From assembly GCF_000413855.1 (NCBI RefSeq), contig NZ_ATGG01000003.1, positions 1 to 64,000 of the forward strand: a stretch of 64,000 bases of DNA. The letters run 5' to 3'. The DNA is from Acinetobacter gyllenbergii CIP 110306 = MTCC 11365 (GTDB taxonomy: Bacteria > Pseudomonadota > Gammaproteobacteria > Pseudomonadales > Moraxellaceae). Shown here in pieces: positions 1 through 8,962 of the stretch. Under the pieces are notes generated by a model. The model saw only the letters and a program-made list of their open reading frames with translations, searched no databases and was not told the DNA's origin. Each line of letters opens with the position of its first letter. The stretch's first letter is position 1. Made by a program: the position numbers and the translations under genes.

Positions 1-1659
1 GATGGTGGTGCGGGTGCCAATGACAATGACACGGACTCTGCTTGGGTTGATGTACTGACGCCTTGGGCAGGTGAAGGCTATGGTGCACGTTTCTTACCGC
101 GTATTGGAGAAATCGTAGTCATCGACTTCTTTGATGGCAATATTGACCGTCCATTTGTGGTGGGAAGAATTCATGAAGGCCAGCGTAGCCCGACCAAGTT
201 TGATCAAGTAGGTAAGCTGCCAGACACCAAGAAACTGGCAGGAATTAAGTCTAAAGAGTATCAGGGCGAAGGTTTTAACCAACTACGCTTTGATGACACC
301 ACAGGACAGATCAGCGCCCAGTTGCAAAGTAGCCATGCTGTCAGCCAACTGAATCTAGGTAAACTCAGCCATCCCAAAGACAAGGCTGAAAGTGAAGACC
401 GAGGTGAAGGTTTTGAGCTACGTACCGACCAATGGGGTGCAGTACGTGCAGGCGAGGGTCTTCTCGTTTCCACCTATAAACAGGATCAAGGTCAAGGTGA
501 ACATTTAGATACCGAAGAAACTCAGATACAACTAACAAGTAGTTTGAATAATGCCCAAGCTCTAAGTGAAGTTGCTAAGAACCAACAGACTGATGAAATT
601 GAATCAGTTGAACAGTTAAAGGCATTCGCTGAGTACTTAGAAAAAAATGTAGCAAGTTTTAAAAAATCACTTTTATTACTCAATTCACCAGCAGGCATTG
701 GCCTAAGCAGTAATGAGGACATTCATGTCTCTGCAGATGGGCAAATCAATCAATTCGCAGGTAACAGTATCAACCTGAGCACACAAAAAAACTTCATTGG
801 TCATGCCTTGAACAAAGTCAGTTTATTTGCAATTCAGGGAAATTTTAATCTTGTGGCTGCACAGGGAAAGTTTAGTATTCAGGCCCAATCCAGCGCATTG
901 GATGTATTGGCAAAACTTGGAGTTTGCATTGCGTCAACTGAAGATCGGATTGAAATTAGCAGCCCTAAAGAGGTGTTAATTACAGGAGCATCCTCACAAA
1001 TTGCTTTAAATGGTTCGGGTATTTTTCCGAAAACTGGGGGGAAGTTTGAGAGCAAGGCAGGGCAGCATATGTTTATGGCGGGTGAGAGTGCAAATCAAAT
1101 GGCCCAACTCCCACAGGCAAAACCATTAAAAGGTGCACTTGAACTTTTGAAAAGTTATGGTGGGCAAGACTTCTTTCAAGATACGAGCTTTAAAGTTTTG
1201 GATTCACTCGGTAAACAGGTGTTAGGAAGACTGGTTAAAAATGGATATGCAGTTGTAACTGGTATTGCACCCGGCCCTGCAAAAGTTGAGTTTGAACGAG
1301 ATCTGCGAAGTGCTTGGGAAGAGAAAAGTCATTTTAGTGAGCGTGACTATACATGGTCAGATGAAATCATTAGTGGAATAAAGGCTCATGTACAGAATGC
1401 ACTTGATGGCATAGGACAAAATATGATGTCGCAACTAAAAACTCAATTATTCTCAGGCCAGATCAGTAATCTCAAAGAAATGGGTAAACATGCATTACAG
1501 GATTTAGGTCAGCAGACCATCGCGCAATTTAAAGATCAGACGAGTCATTATGTTCTGAGTGCCATTTCATCTCAGCTTAATGCCAATTTATCCCTTGATC
1601 AGATCATGATGATGAAACAGATCGGAATAAACCCCAAAAGTTCCGTACAAGATGGATAA
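1..1659 (+). CDS. vgrG: Type VI secretion tip protein VgrG, C-terminal part (5' end outside window)
   Basis: The frame is open from base 1, so the start and the N-terminal gp27-like part are missing. The first 60 residues resemble the gp5/OB-fold part of VgrG (VDVLTPWAGEGYGARFLPR, then GEIVVIDFFDGNIDRPFVVG). Residues about 150-300 of the visible part (SPAGIGLSSNEDIHVSADG, INLSTQKN, IEISSPKEVLITGASSQIAL) look like the DUF2345 region that extends the VgrG beta-helix. The rest is a helical tail, probably cargo-binding or effector-specific. VgrG forms the trimeric spike of the T6SS. The Rhs gene begins 70 bases downstream, so this VgrG is probably the carrier of that toxin. No chaperone gene (EagR or DUF4123 type) lies between them. 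The family call is firm; the role of the tail is inference. Confidence 0.9.
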   Translation, partial: DGGAGANDNDTDSAWVDVLTPWAGEGYGARFLPRIGEIVVIDFFDGNIDRPFVVGRIHEGQRSPTKFDQVGKLPDTKKLAGIKSKEYQGEGFNQLRFDDTTGQISAQLQSSHAVSQLNLGKLSHPKDKAESEDRGEGFELRTDQWGAVRAGEGLLVSTYKQDQGQGEHLDTEETQIQLTSSLNNAQALSEVAKNQQTDEIESVEQLKAFAEYLEKNVASFKKSLLLLNSPAGIGLSSNEDIHVSADGQINQFAGNSINLSTQKNFIGHALNKVSLFAIQGNFNLVAAQGKFSIQAQSSALDVLAKLGVCIASTEDRIEISSPKEVLITGASSQIALNGSGIFPKTGGKFESKAGQHMFMAGESANQMAQLPQAKPLKGALELLKSYGGQDFFQDTSFKVLDSLGKQVLGRLVKNGYAVVTGIAPGPAKVEFERDLRSAWEEKSHFSERDYTWSDEIISGIKAHVQNALDGIGQNMMSQLKTQLFSGQISNLKEMGKHALQDLGQQTIAQFKDQTSHYVLSAISSQLNANLSLDQIMMMKQIGINPKSSVQDG

Positions 1660-1711
1660 AAAACGAATTATCAAATTAAAAAAGCTCTATGACAAAGATG
1701 CGTCCGCATAA
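1652..1711 (+). CDS. Possible 19-residue lysine-rich peptide overlapping the vgrG stop
   Basis: An ATG overlaps the last codons of vgrG in another frame and opens 19 codons (MDKKRIIKLKKLYDKDASA), ending 18 bases before the rhs start. No clear ribosome-binding site precedes it, but translational coupling to vgrG is possible. It may be a chance ORF, or a device that keeps ribosomes moving between vgrG and rhs. I recognise no family. Confidence 0.2.
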   Translation: MDKKRIIKLKKLYDKDASA

Positions 1712-1729
1712 ATAAAAGGTTTTAGTTTT

Positions 1730-4700
1730 ATGACGACAAAAAATATTGAACAGATCAAAGAACAAAGACAATCTGTAGTTCAACTGGCTATTTTTAACTT
1801 AGAAAGTATTACAGATGTGGCGGATTTGCAAATGACTGCAAATCAAATCCAGCATTATTTAAATGTTTATGGAAATACCAGTCTTCAACAATTAAAAAGT
1901 GGTGCAAATATCCCAACAGTGGCAAATATTTTTGCTTTGACTGAGAGTATTTTAGGCTTATTGCACTATACAAGAGAAACAGAGAGTGGAGATGTAGGTG
2001 TTCAGCAAGTTGCAATACTTGGCGCAAACTTAATCGGTTTATTTGTGGAGCCTTATCATCAAGCGCATGTGCGTATGGCCTTACGTCCGATGCTTGGATT
2101 AATGGCGGATAGTTTATATCCTGAGAATGGCAAAATTACATCAGCACAAATTAAACGTTTGAGTTTGCACTTGAATGCCATGATTGCGGGGGATTTAGAA
2201 AAATTCTTGCATGAAACACAAATGAAGCTTCCTGAGTTGTTAGAGCAAGCCAGTATTTTAGCCACCACAATTTTACAAAGTTTTGTCACAGCCCCATCGG
2301 GAACGTCATTTGAAAAAAAGATTATAGCGACTGGCGTAAGTGCGGAAAAAAGAGACCCTAAGCTTAAATTTACGAATTGGGCAGTCCCTTTAATCCATTT
2401 ATTAGAGGCCCCAACTCAAACGGACATAAGTACAAAAATCGAAACTCAAAAGGGTAGCTCGCTCATTCAGGGCGTAACACAAGCACTTACGACTTTAGAT
2501 CGTGCTTTGCAACAACAAGCAAATGTAGATCAAAAATATACCTTGGCTTGGTTAATACAAGAATGTTTAAACACAATCCAAACTCAAAACAAAAAAACAA
2601 ATGCGAGTGTACCTGCCAACCAAACTGGAGAACATGAACAACATACCAATGGGGATATTTTAGAGTTTTTAAGTTTACAGATAGATGCAATTAATGCACC
2701 TCCATGTTCAGGTACGGATTCGCAATCTGAAAATAGTATTCGTTACTCGATTGGAACGGAACAAATCCAAGATATTGATTTCTATTTAACTAAAATCGAT
2801 TTTACTTTTAGTCGTCAATATAATTCACAACGAGATGGCTTAGATCTCGAGATGATAGGGGCACGATGGATAACCCCCTTTTCTTATGTGATTACACAAA
2901 ATACGCAAGGTTATTTGTTTATTGATGCAATGGGGCGTAAACACCAACTCCCATCTTCAATTATAACGAGTCGCTATAGCATGCCTTTTGAGCGCTTTAG
3001 CATAGAGCCGTTGGAAGATGGAGACTTAATTTTAAACGTTGGTACAGACTGGGATCTTTATTTTCATAGTTTTAATCAAGGTAAAAGCTATCAATTGATT
3101 CAACAGTTGAATCAAAAAACAGAAGAACGTATTCAGTTCAATTATCTGTTGATTAATCAACTTGCATATTTACAGGCTGTAGATTTTCAATTTAAAAGAG
3201 CCAAGCAAACACTCAAGTTTGCTTTTAATGATCAAGTCAAAATTATAGCTATATTTGTAGATGAACAACCTGAACCTTTAGCTCGTTATGAATATGATAT
3301 AAAAGGTAATTTAGTCAAGGCTTATGATCAAAATGGCTATTTCCGTCAGTATGAATATAATCATGCTCATCAACTAACACGTTATACGGATCGTACTGGA
3401 CGTGGGCACAATATTCGTTATGACTCAACCGCTGCAACTGCAAGAGCCATTGAAGAGTGGGCAGATGATGGCAGTTTTCATACCACACTGAAATGGCATC
3501 CCCGTTTAAGGCAAGTCACTGTTTTTGATGCTTATGATACACCGACGTATTATTATTTTGACCTTCATGGTTTTACCTATCGTATCCGCTTAGCTGATGG
3601 GCGGGAATCGTGGTATTCCCGAGATAAGCAAAAACGGATTACCCGACAGATCGATTTTGAAGGACGTGAAACTCAGCAGGAATATAATGATCTTGGTCAA
3701 CTGGCAAAGATTATACAGCCAAATGGTGGTGTGATTCGTTTTGCTTACGATGTGCAAGGGCATCTAAGCGAAATTAAAGACCCAGAAGGAAATATTTGGA
3801 AGCGTGAATATGATACGCAAGGTAATTTGAGCAAAGAAATTAATCCACAAGGGCTGGTGACTCAATATAAATACAATAACGATAACCAACTGATAGAACT
3901 AACCGATGCCATAGGTGGAACAAAAAAATTTAAATATAACGATTTAGGACAAATATTGTCTTATACAGACTGCTCAGGGAAAAGTAGTCATTGGGACTAT
4001 GATGAAACAAGTCAGCTCAAATCACAACTGTCAGCTGAAGAGCAACGTATTGAATATCAATATAGTACACAGGGTAAAGATAAGGGGCAGTTGCAAACGA
4101 TCGTTTACCCTGATGGGTTGAACGAGCATTTTGAACATGATGAAGAAGGTCGCCTACTTAAACATACTGATACCAAGGGATTAATCACACGATATCAATA
4201 TAATGCTGTGGGGCTGCTTGAACGTCGGGTTGATGCTAATCATCATCAGATACGTTACCAATGGGATAAAAAAGGGCGTATTCACAGGCTTTTCAATCAA
4301 AATCAAGCGGTGTACCAGTTTGACTATAATCATTATGGTCAGCTTATTCGTGAACAAGCGTTTGATGGTGAAGAAAAACATTTTATCTATAATGAAAATG
4401 GACAACTTTTCCAGATTCAGCAATCGAATATTCAGACGCAGTTTTATTATCATGCAGATGGACACATTGCATCTAAAGATTATATTGATCTGGAAACAAG
4501 GCAACCTTATACAGAGACTTTTGAATACAATTTAAATCAGCAGTTGAGTAAAGTAAGTAATGGTCTCAGCCAAATTGATCTTTATTATGATGCTTTAGGG
4601 CAATTGGTCAGAGAACATCAACATTATAAAATACCAGATCATCCAGCATTAACAGCAGTCTTGCGTTATGAATATGATGAATTGGGACATTTAATCAAAA

Positions 4701-6706
4701 CGATTCGACCCGATGGGCAAATTCAAACCCATTTAAATTATGGGGCTGGGCATGTTTATGGGATCGCCTTTAATAAACAGGAAATGGTGGCTTTTCAGCG
4801 AGATGGTCTTCATCGAGAACGTGTGCGTTTACTCGCCAATGGGTTAATTCAAACCAAGCAATATAATCAGGTTGGATTACTTTGTTCACAGCGTATTGAT
4901 ACTGAGCAAGACTCAGACTCTTTCAATCCACTTTCTACAGCCAAATATCACGCTGAGCGCCATTATCAATATGATAAAAATTATCTAATTACAGAAATAG
5001 ATGATAGCCGATTGGGAAAATTTAACTATCAGTATGATCCTGTTGGTCGTTTAATAACGAGTTTAAGTCCTTTTAATAGTGAGCGCTTTAATTTTGACCC
5101 AGCAGGTAATTTGATCGAGTCTGGTCAAACCCAAGTCAATAATAATCTGATCAGACAATACCAAGGGAGATATTATCAATATGACGCCAGAGGAAATTTG
5201 ATCGAACTACAACAAAAAGGGAAGTCACTCAAATTGACATGGGATCACTTGAATCGATTAATCCAGAGTGACCATAATGGGAAAATTACTGAATATGGCT
5301 ATGATGTCTTTGGTCGTCGTCTATTTAAGAAAAACCAAAACAGCCTGACTTTATTTGGTTGGGAGGGCGATATGATGACTTGGGAGGCAGAGCAGAATTT
5401 CGAAACAGGGAAAAGCTATACCAAACATTATGTCTATGAACCCAATAGTTTTACGCCCTTATTTCAAACTGGTTACTCAAATTTTATCCGTTTGGTTGAA
5501 ACACCTGATTACAAGCGTTATCAGACCGAGGCTTATTCCATTGCAAAAGATCCACTCTGGAAAAATGATACGAGAATCAATAGAGCCGAACTGGAACGAG
5601 TTGTTTTTTATCATTGTGATCAGGTTGGCACACCGCAATGTTTAACAAATGAGCGTGGAGAGGCTGTTTGGGAAATTACCCTGAATACTTGGGGCAAGAC
5701 ACTCAATGTAAAAGCGTTTCATCCAGATAATCCATTTGAACATACTCATCTGAGATTCCAAGGTCAGTATTTTGACCAGGAAACAGGCTTACATTACAAC
5801 CGGCATCGCTATTATGAGCCATTCAGTGCTCGTTATATTAGTAAAGACCCGTTGGGTCTAGAAGGTGGAATCCATACCTCAGCTTATGTCCGTGATCCAA
5901 ATCAATGGGTTGACCCAATGGGGTTGATGGCAGAGAAAAATAAGAATGCGAATCAGTCAAAATATGAGCGTTACTCTCAAGATTTTAACCGTAGGAATGC
6001 ACCGATTGTAGAGCGCCAGCGCAATACCAATGAGCAAGCCAAAGTTGCACGCGGTATGGGGCGCAATGATTTCCCTGTCATGAATAATAAACCGACGCCA
6101 AGTCCTGGTTTATTGGGGAATCTATTTCCGAATACCATGAGTGCTTTTGCGAAAGACCCTGCATTACGCAGAGATTTAAGAAATCAGGGTGCGATTAATA
6201 ATACTGTTTTAGGTGCTGCTGTCGTTGCGGGATATGGACCTTATGTTGTGGCTGGGGCGGCAACAGGCGGAGGAGCGGTTGCTGCACCGATTGCGCGGAA
6301 AGCTGCACCTTATTTTGGTAATGGTGCCACATTGCCTAGTGCAGGTTTGTCAGCAGGGACCATAGGTAAAGCCGCAGGAGTTTCAGCTTTGGTTGGAGGG
6401 GGAGTGGATGTTGGAATACAAGGTCTTAGTTGCCAATGTGTAACCGATATAAATCTAGTCCGTACGGGCGGTGTAGCTGCAACCAGTGCAGTTACGGGAG
6501 CTTGGGGAGCAAGTACATCAGCGGCGGCAGGTTTTGGTCAAGTGGGTTGGAGTAGCATTGCATTAAACGCTCCTAAAGCAGGAAGTTTTATTAAAAACAA
6601 TGCATCTGGTTTTCTTATATTTGCCAATGAGCAGGTAATAGGTCAAGCGAGTTCACGTGCAGTGAAAGCAGCAACTGCCCCTAAAGACGAACAAAGTAAG
6701 AAATAA
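1730..6706 (+). CDS. rhs: Rhs-family polymorphic toxin with C-terminal toxin domain
   Basis: A 1658-residue Rhs protein. Residues 1-330 are a helical N-terminal region without an obvious PAAR domain or transmembrane pair. From about residue 340 to 1370 there are many YD repeats (for example YDIKGNLVKAYDQNGYFRQ and YDTQGNLSKEINPQG), which build the hollow beta-cocoon of Rhs proteins. The core ends with DPLGLEGG (D1373) and DPMGL (D1395-L1399), the conserved self-cleavage region. The released C-terminal domain would be about residues 1400-1658. That domain is rich in Gly, Ala and Ser, with apolar stretches and a CQC motif (near residue 1570), and has no nuclease or deaminase motif that I recognise. 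The stop codon overlaps the ribosome-binding site of the first downstream membrane-protein gene, as expected for a toxin-immunity pair. A membrane-acting toxin is inference from this pairing. Confidence 0.92.
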   Translation: MTTKNIEQIKEQRQSVVQLAIFNLESITDVADLQMTANQIQHYLNVYGNTSLQQLKSGANIPTVANIFALTESILGLLHYTRETESGDVGVQQVAILGANLIGLFVEPYHQAHVRMALRPMLGLMADSLYPENGKITSAQIKRLSLHLNAMIAGDLEKFLHETQMKLPELLEQASILATTILQSFVTAPSGTSFEKKIIATGVSAEKRDPKLKFTNWAVPLIHLLEAPTQTDISTKIETQKGSSLIQGVTQALTTLDRALQQQANVDQKYTLAWLIQECLNTIQTQNKKTNASVPANQTGEHEQHTNGDILEFLSLQIDAINAPPCSGTDSQSENSIRYSIGTEQIQDIDFYLTKIDFTFSRQYNSQRDGLDLEMIGARWITPFSYVITQNTQGYLFIDAMGRKHQLPSSIITSRYSMPFERFSIEPLEDGDLILNVGTDWDLYFHSFNQGKSYQLIQQLNQKTEERIQFNYLLINQLAYLQAVDFQFKRAKQTLKFAFNDQVKIIAIFVDEQPEPLARYEYDIKGNLVKAYDQNGYFRQYEYNHAHQLTRYTDRTGRGHNIRYDSTAATARAIEEWADDGSFHTTLKWHPRLRQVTVFDAYDTPTYYYFDLHGFTYRIRLADGRESWYSRDKQKRITRQIDFEGRETQQEYNDLGQLAKIIQPNGGVIRFAYDVQGHLSEIKDPEGNIWKREYDTQGNLSKEINPQGLVTQYKYNNDNQLIELTDAIGGTKKFKYNDLGQILSYTDCSGKSSHWDYDETSQLKSQLSAEEQRIEYQYSTQGKDKGQLQTIVYPDGLNEHFEHDEEGRLLKHTDTKGLITRYQYNAVGLLERRVDANHHQIRYQWDKKGRIHRLFNQNQAVYQFDYNHYGQLIREQAFDGEEKHFIYNENGQLFQIQQSNIQTQFYYHADGHIASKDYIDLETRQPYTETFEYNLNQQLSKVSNGLSQIDLYYDALGQLVREHQHYKIPDHPALTAVLRYEYDELGHLIKTIRPDGQIQTHLNYGAGHVYGIAFNKQEMVAFQRDGLHRERVRLLANGLIQTKQYNQVGLLCSQRIDTEQDSDSFNPLSTAKYHAERHYQYDKNYLITEIDDSRLGKFNYQYDPVGRLITSLSPFNSERFNFDPAGNLIESGQTQVNNNLIRQYQGRYYQYDARGNLIELQQKGKSLKLTWDHLNRLIQSDHNGKITEYGYDVFGRRLFKKNQNSLTLFGWEGDMMTWEAEQNFETGKSYTKHYVYEPNSFTPLFQTGYSNFIRLVETPDYKRYQTEAYSIAKDPLWKNDTRINRAELERVVFYHCDQVGTPQCLTNERGEAVWEITLNTWGKTLNVKAFHPDNPFEHTHLRFQGQYFDQETGLHYNRHRYYEPFSARYISKDPLGLEGGIHTSAYVRDPNQWVDPMGLMAEKNKNANQSKYERYSQDFNRRNAPIVERQRNTNEQAKVARGMGRNDFPVMNNKPTPSPGLLGNLFPNTMSAFAKDPALRRDLRNQGAINNTVLGAAVVAGYGPYVVAGAATGGGAVAAPIARKAAPYFGNGATLPSAGLSAGTIGKAAGVSALVGGGVDVGIQGLSCQCVTDINLVRTGGVAATSAVTGAWGASTSAAAGFGQVGWSSIALNAPKAGSFIKNNASGFLIFANEQVIGQASSRAVKAATAPKDEQSKK

Positions 6707-6715
6707 GGTGAAATG

Positions 6716-6979
6716 ATGTTAACGATTTTAGTTGAAATAATGATGAGTGTATTTATAGCCAATTTTAAAGCTTCAGAGCATCCAATTATTAATGTTGTTG
6801 CCCGTGGTTTTTTAATTATGCTTGCGATTCTTGTTGTAGGATTATTCCCTTTAATTAAAGATGGAAAAGAATTTTCAATAGTTTTTAGCCTCATGGTCAG
6901 TTTTCTCATAGGTTTTATTGTTAGTTTTCTTATATTTTTAATCGAATTTTTCTTTAAATATGGAGAAAGAAAAAAATAA
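6716..6979 (+). CDS. Small membrane protein 1 of the array, probable immunity protein (intact)
   Basis: An 87-residue protein with two predicted membrane-spanning stretches (residues about 28-47 and 58-80) and a basic end (YGERKK). The first 30 residues carry the family signature SVFIANFKASEHPII. Tandem ATGs at 6713 and 6716 are both possible; 6716 matches the MLTILVEI start of the other copies. The ribosome-binding site AAGGTG overlaps the rhs stop codon, so translation is probably coupled to the toxin. Position directly after an Rhs toxin and membrane topology suggest immunity to a membrane-active toxin. No family name is known to me; the function is inference. Confidence 0.75.
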   Translation: MLTILVEIMMSVFIANFKASEHPIINVVARGFLIMLAILVVGLFPLIKDGKEFSIVFSLMVSFLIGFIVSFLIFLIEFFFKYGERKK

Positions 6980-7219
6980 AATATTAATGATTTTAGCTGA
7001 AATGATGATGAGTGTATTTATAGCTAATTTTAAGGCTTCAGAACATCCAATTATTAGCGCGGTTGCGCGTGGCATTTTAATTATGGTAACAATTTTTTTA
7101 TGGGATTATTTTCTACTTTTTTTAATGGTAATGAATTTTCATTAAAATTTGCCTTAATAGTTAGTTTTGTTTTAGGCCTGGTGGGTTCTATTATTTTGTT
7201 TTTAATAGATATTTTTTAA
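6960..7219 (+). pseudogene. Small membrane protein 2 of the array, split by a 7-T tract
   Basis: The gene overlaps the end of copy 1. The usual start ATG is ATA here (6981), so translation would begin at 6960 (adding MEKEKNK) or 6987. In frame 0 the conserved N-terminal half runs into the T tract at 7093-7099 and stops at 7145 with an unrelated tail. Shifting -1 after TTA 7098-7100 continues as ATG GGA TTA and gives a C-terminal half (FNGNEFSLKFALIVSFVLGL) that aligns without gaps to copy 1 and ends at 7219. Either the gene is broken, is switched by tract length, or relies on ribosomal frameshifting. Confidence 0.7.
7094..7100 (+). other. Slippery heptamer T TTT TTA in copy 2
   Basis: Read in frame 0 as ATT TTT TTA, it has the X XXY YYZ phase of classical -1 frameshift sites. 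A -1 shift here restores the family C-terminus. Whether ribosomes slip here is not shown. Confidence 0.5.
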
Positions 7220-7221
7220 CT

Positions 7222-7509
7222 ATGTCGACAGGAGAAAATAAAATTCTAACTATTCTAGTTGAAATAATTATGAGTGTATTTATAGCCAATTTTAAGGCTT
7301 CTGAACATCCAATTATTAATGTAGTGGTAAGGGGTGTGGTAATAGGAGTAACAGTTTTATGTATAATTTTTTTCTCCGATTTTATTGAAGGTAAGAAAAG
7401 TTCATTCTTATTAGGTTTTATGATTAGCTTTATTGGCGGGTTTGTAATAAGTCTGTTAGTGTTTTTTGTTGAGATTTTTTGTGAATTAATATGGGGGAGA
7501 GATAAGTAA
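7222..7509 (+). CDS. Small membrane protein 3 of the array, probable immunity protein (intact)
   Basis: A 95-residue protein with the family N-terminus (ILTILVEIIMSVFIANFKAS) preceded by MSTGENK, then two hydrophobic segments separated by a short charged loop (IEGKKSS), and the end WGRDK. It starts two bases after the restored stop of copy 2. It also contains a T TTT TTC tract (7368-7374), but here frame 0 continues to the normal C-terminus and a -1 shift would reach a stop quickly. That makes it an in-window control for the broken copies. Function is inferred from context only. Confidence 0.72.
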   Translation: MSTGENKILTILVEIIMSVFIANFKASEHPIINVVVRGVVIGVTVLCIIFFSDFIEGKKSSFLLGFMISFIGGFVISLLVFFVEIFCELIWGRDK

Positions 7510-7512
7510 ATT

Positions 7513-7794
7513 ATGCTAACAGAGATTGCAGAGTTTTTTGTTAAATTTTTTGTAGGTTTGTTTTCTATTAGTTCTTCTGATTCTAGTGAGTATCCTAAGG
7601 TTATAGAGTTTACAAAGGGTTTAATTATAGGTCTAAGTGCTGCTGTTTTATCCACTATTAAATATCTGCTTAATGGTGGAATAAAGCAAGATATGTACTC
7701 AATTATTTTCTTTGGATACTTATTTTGTTTAGGGGTTGGAATTGTTTTGGGTATATTTTTTATTGTTGTTAATTACCCCTATAAAAAGAAGTAA
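7513..7794 (+). CDS. Divergent member of the small membrane protein family, end of block A
   Basis: A 93-residue protein starting three bases after copy 3. It keeps the general plan (short N-terminus, EYPKVIEFTKGL in place of EHPIINVVVRGV, two hydrophobic segments, basic tail YPYKKK) but lacks the FIANFKASEHP signature. It is the last gene before the first orphan toxin tip, as the gene at 9232 is the last before the second tip. The two may form a subgroup with a different partner or role. Function unknown. Confidence 0.6.
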   Translation: MLTEIAEFFVKFFVGLFSISSSDSSEYPKVIEFTKGLIIGLSAAVLSTIKYLLNGGIKQDMYSIIFFGYLFCLGVGIVLGIFFIVVNYPYKKK

Positions 7795-7916
7795 ATAATG
7801 GTTTTTAGTGAGAAAGTTAATTTTAAAATATAAAATTAATTTTCAGTAGTATTAAGGTTGTTGGCCTAATTGCAATAATCTGTTGAAGCTATAAATTCTT
7901 GATTTGAACTAAACAA
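7795..7916. other. Short AT-rich junction between block A and the first orphan tip
   Basis: No gene is visible. Homology to the rhs tip starts abruptly at about 7915. There is no ribosome-binding site before the GTG at 7917 and no clear promoter, so the orphan tip behind it is probably not translated. Confidence 0.4.
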
Positions 7917-8150
7917 GTGGCGGCAACCAGTGCGGTTACAGGGGCATGGGGGGCGAGTACATCAGCTGTAGCAGGTTTTGGTCAAGTGGGTTGGAGTAGC
8001 ATTGCATTAAACGCTCCTAAAGCAGGAAGTTTTATCAAAAACAATGCATCAGGTTTTTTTATATTTGCCAATGAACAGGTAATAGGTCAAGCGAGTTCAC
8101 GTGCAGTGAAAGCAGCAACTGCCCCTAAAGACGAACAAAGTAAGAAATAA
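7917..8150 (+). pseudogene. Orphan Rhs toxin tip 1
   Basis: A 77-codon open frame starting at a GTG, nearly identical to the last 77 residues of Rhs (for example FGQVGWSSIALNAPKAGS, IKNNASGF, QASSRAVKAATAPKDEQSKK). It lacks the Rhs core, the cleavage motif and most of the toxin domain. It is open to its end and is followed by the same AAGGTG site and a family membrane gene. It most likely serves as a silent recombination donor or is a duplication scar; expression is doubtful. Confidence 0.8.
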
Positions 8151-8159
8151 GGTGAAAAT

Positions 8160-8423
8160 ATGTTAACCATTCTAGTTGAAATAATGATGAGTGTTTTTAT
8201 AGCCAATTTTAAAGCCTCTGAGCACCCCTATATAAATATTATTGCTCGGGGTTTTATAATCATGGTTGTTGGATTTTGTATAGGGGTGTTTTCTTGTGTA
8301 CTGGAGGGCAATGAAATTCCTTATATTTGGGGGCTTAAGATGAGTTTTATAGTTGGTTTTATTGTTAGCTTTTTAATTTATTTTATAGAAATATTTTTTA
8401 ATTATATTGATGGAAAAAAATAA
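8160..8423 (+). CDS. Small membrane protein 4 of the array, probable immunity protein (intact)
   Basis: An 87-residue protein starting nine bases after orphan tip 1 with the AAGGTG site well placed. The N-terminus (MLTILVEIMMSVFIANFKAS) is almost identical to copy 1, while the C-terminal half differs (CIGVFSCVLEGNEIPYIWGL). Two hydrophobic segments and the tail NYIDGKK follow the family plan. No homopolymer run lies at the position of the 7-T tracts. Probably the immunity partner duplicated together with orphan tip 1. Confidence 0.73.
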   Translation: MLTILVEIMMSVFIANFKASEHPYINIIARGFIIMVVGFCIGVFSCVLEGNEIPYIWGLKMSFIVGFIVSFLIYFIEIFFNYIDGKK

Positions 8424-8424
8424 A

Positions 8425-8673
8425 ATGTTAGCCATACTGGTTGAAATAATTATGAGTGTATTTATAGCCAATTTTAAGGCTTCTGAACATCCAATTATTA
8501 ATGTAGTGGTAAGGGGGGGTATAATTGCTATTGTGATGTTTTCCTTAATGATCTTTTCAGATTTTTCGAATAATAAAGAAAGTTCAATTGGATTAGCCCT
8601 TAGTATAAGTATTGTAGGTGGTATAGTAATTAGCATTTTAGCGCTCATAATTGAGATTTTCTTTAACTACTAG
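8425..8673 (+). CDS. Small membrane protein 5 of the array, probable immunity protein (intact)
   Basis: An 82-residue protein whose ATG lies one base after the TAA of copy 4; an in-frame ATG at 8410 inside copy 4 would add MEKNK. The N-terminus is MLAILVEIIMSVFIANFKAS; the second half (IFSDFSNNKESSIGLALSIS) resembles copy 3 more than copy 4, which suggests a mosaic. It has two hydrophobic segments and ends at NY without a basic tail. Function is inferred from context. Confidence 0.7.
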   Translation: MLAILVEIIMSVFIANFKASEHPIINVVVRGGIIAIVMFSLMIFSDFSNNKESSIGLALSISIVGGIVISILALIIEIFFNY

Positions 8674-8699
8674 ATAGAAGTAAGTAGAAAGACTCTGTT

Positions 8700-8962
8700 G
8701 TGTTAACGATTTTAGTTGAAATAATGATGAGTGTGTTTATAGCCAATTTTCAGGCTTCTGAACATCCAATTATTAGCGCGGTTGCGCGTGGCATTTTAAT
8801 TAAGATTTCTATTTTTTTATAGGTTCTTTCTCTTTTGTAATAAAAGGAGAAAGTGTTCCAGTTTTTTGGGGTTTAATTGTTAGTTTTTTTTGTGGGATAG
8901 CTTGTAGTTTTACACTTTTGTTAATAGAGGTTTTTGGTAATTATATAGATAGAAAAAATAAA
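8700..8962 (+). pseudogene. Small membrane protein 6 of the array, split by a 7-T tract and lacking its own stop
   Basis: Starts at GTG 8700 (GTG TTA ACG matches ATG TTA ACG elsewhere). Frame 0 ends at TAG 8820-8822, directly after ATT TTT TTA. A -1 shift gives a full second half (KGESVPVFWGLIVSFFCG) aligning without gaps to the intact copies. In that frame the expected stop is absent: the A run before the next gene has six rather than seven A compared with the copy 4/5 junction, so the -1 frame runs on into copy 7 through IDRKNKMLTIL. It is either a decayed gene or part of a conditional fusion. Confidence 0.65.
8813..8819 (+). other. Slippery heptamer T TTT TTA in copy 6
   Basis: Same phase and same position in the gene as in copy 2, with a frame-0 stop codon (TAG) immediately after the heptamer. 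A -1 shift continues as ATA GGT TCT into the family C-terminus. Confidence 0.5.

Noticed and set aside
4181..4535. Opposed ORFs of about 110 residues inside rhs
   Set aside because: Both lie within the intact YD-repeat frame and have no family features; they are by-products of rhs codon use.
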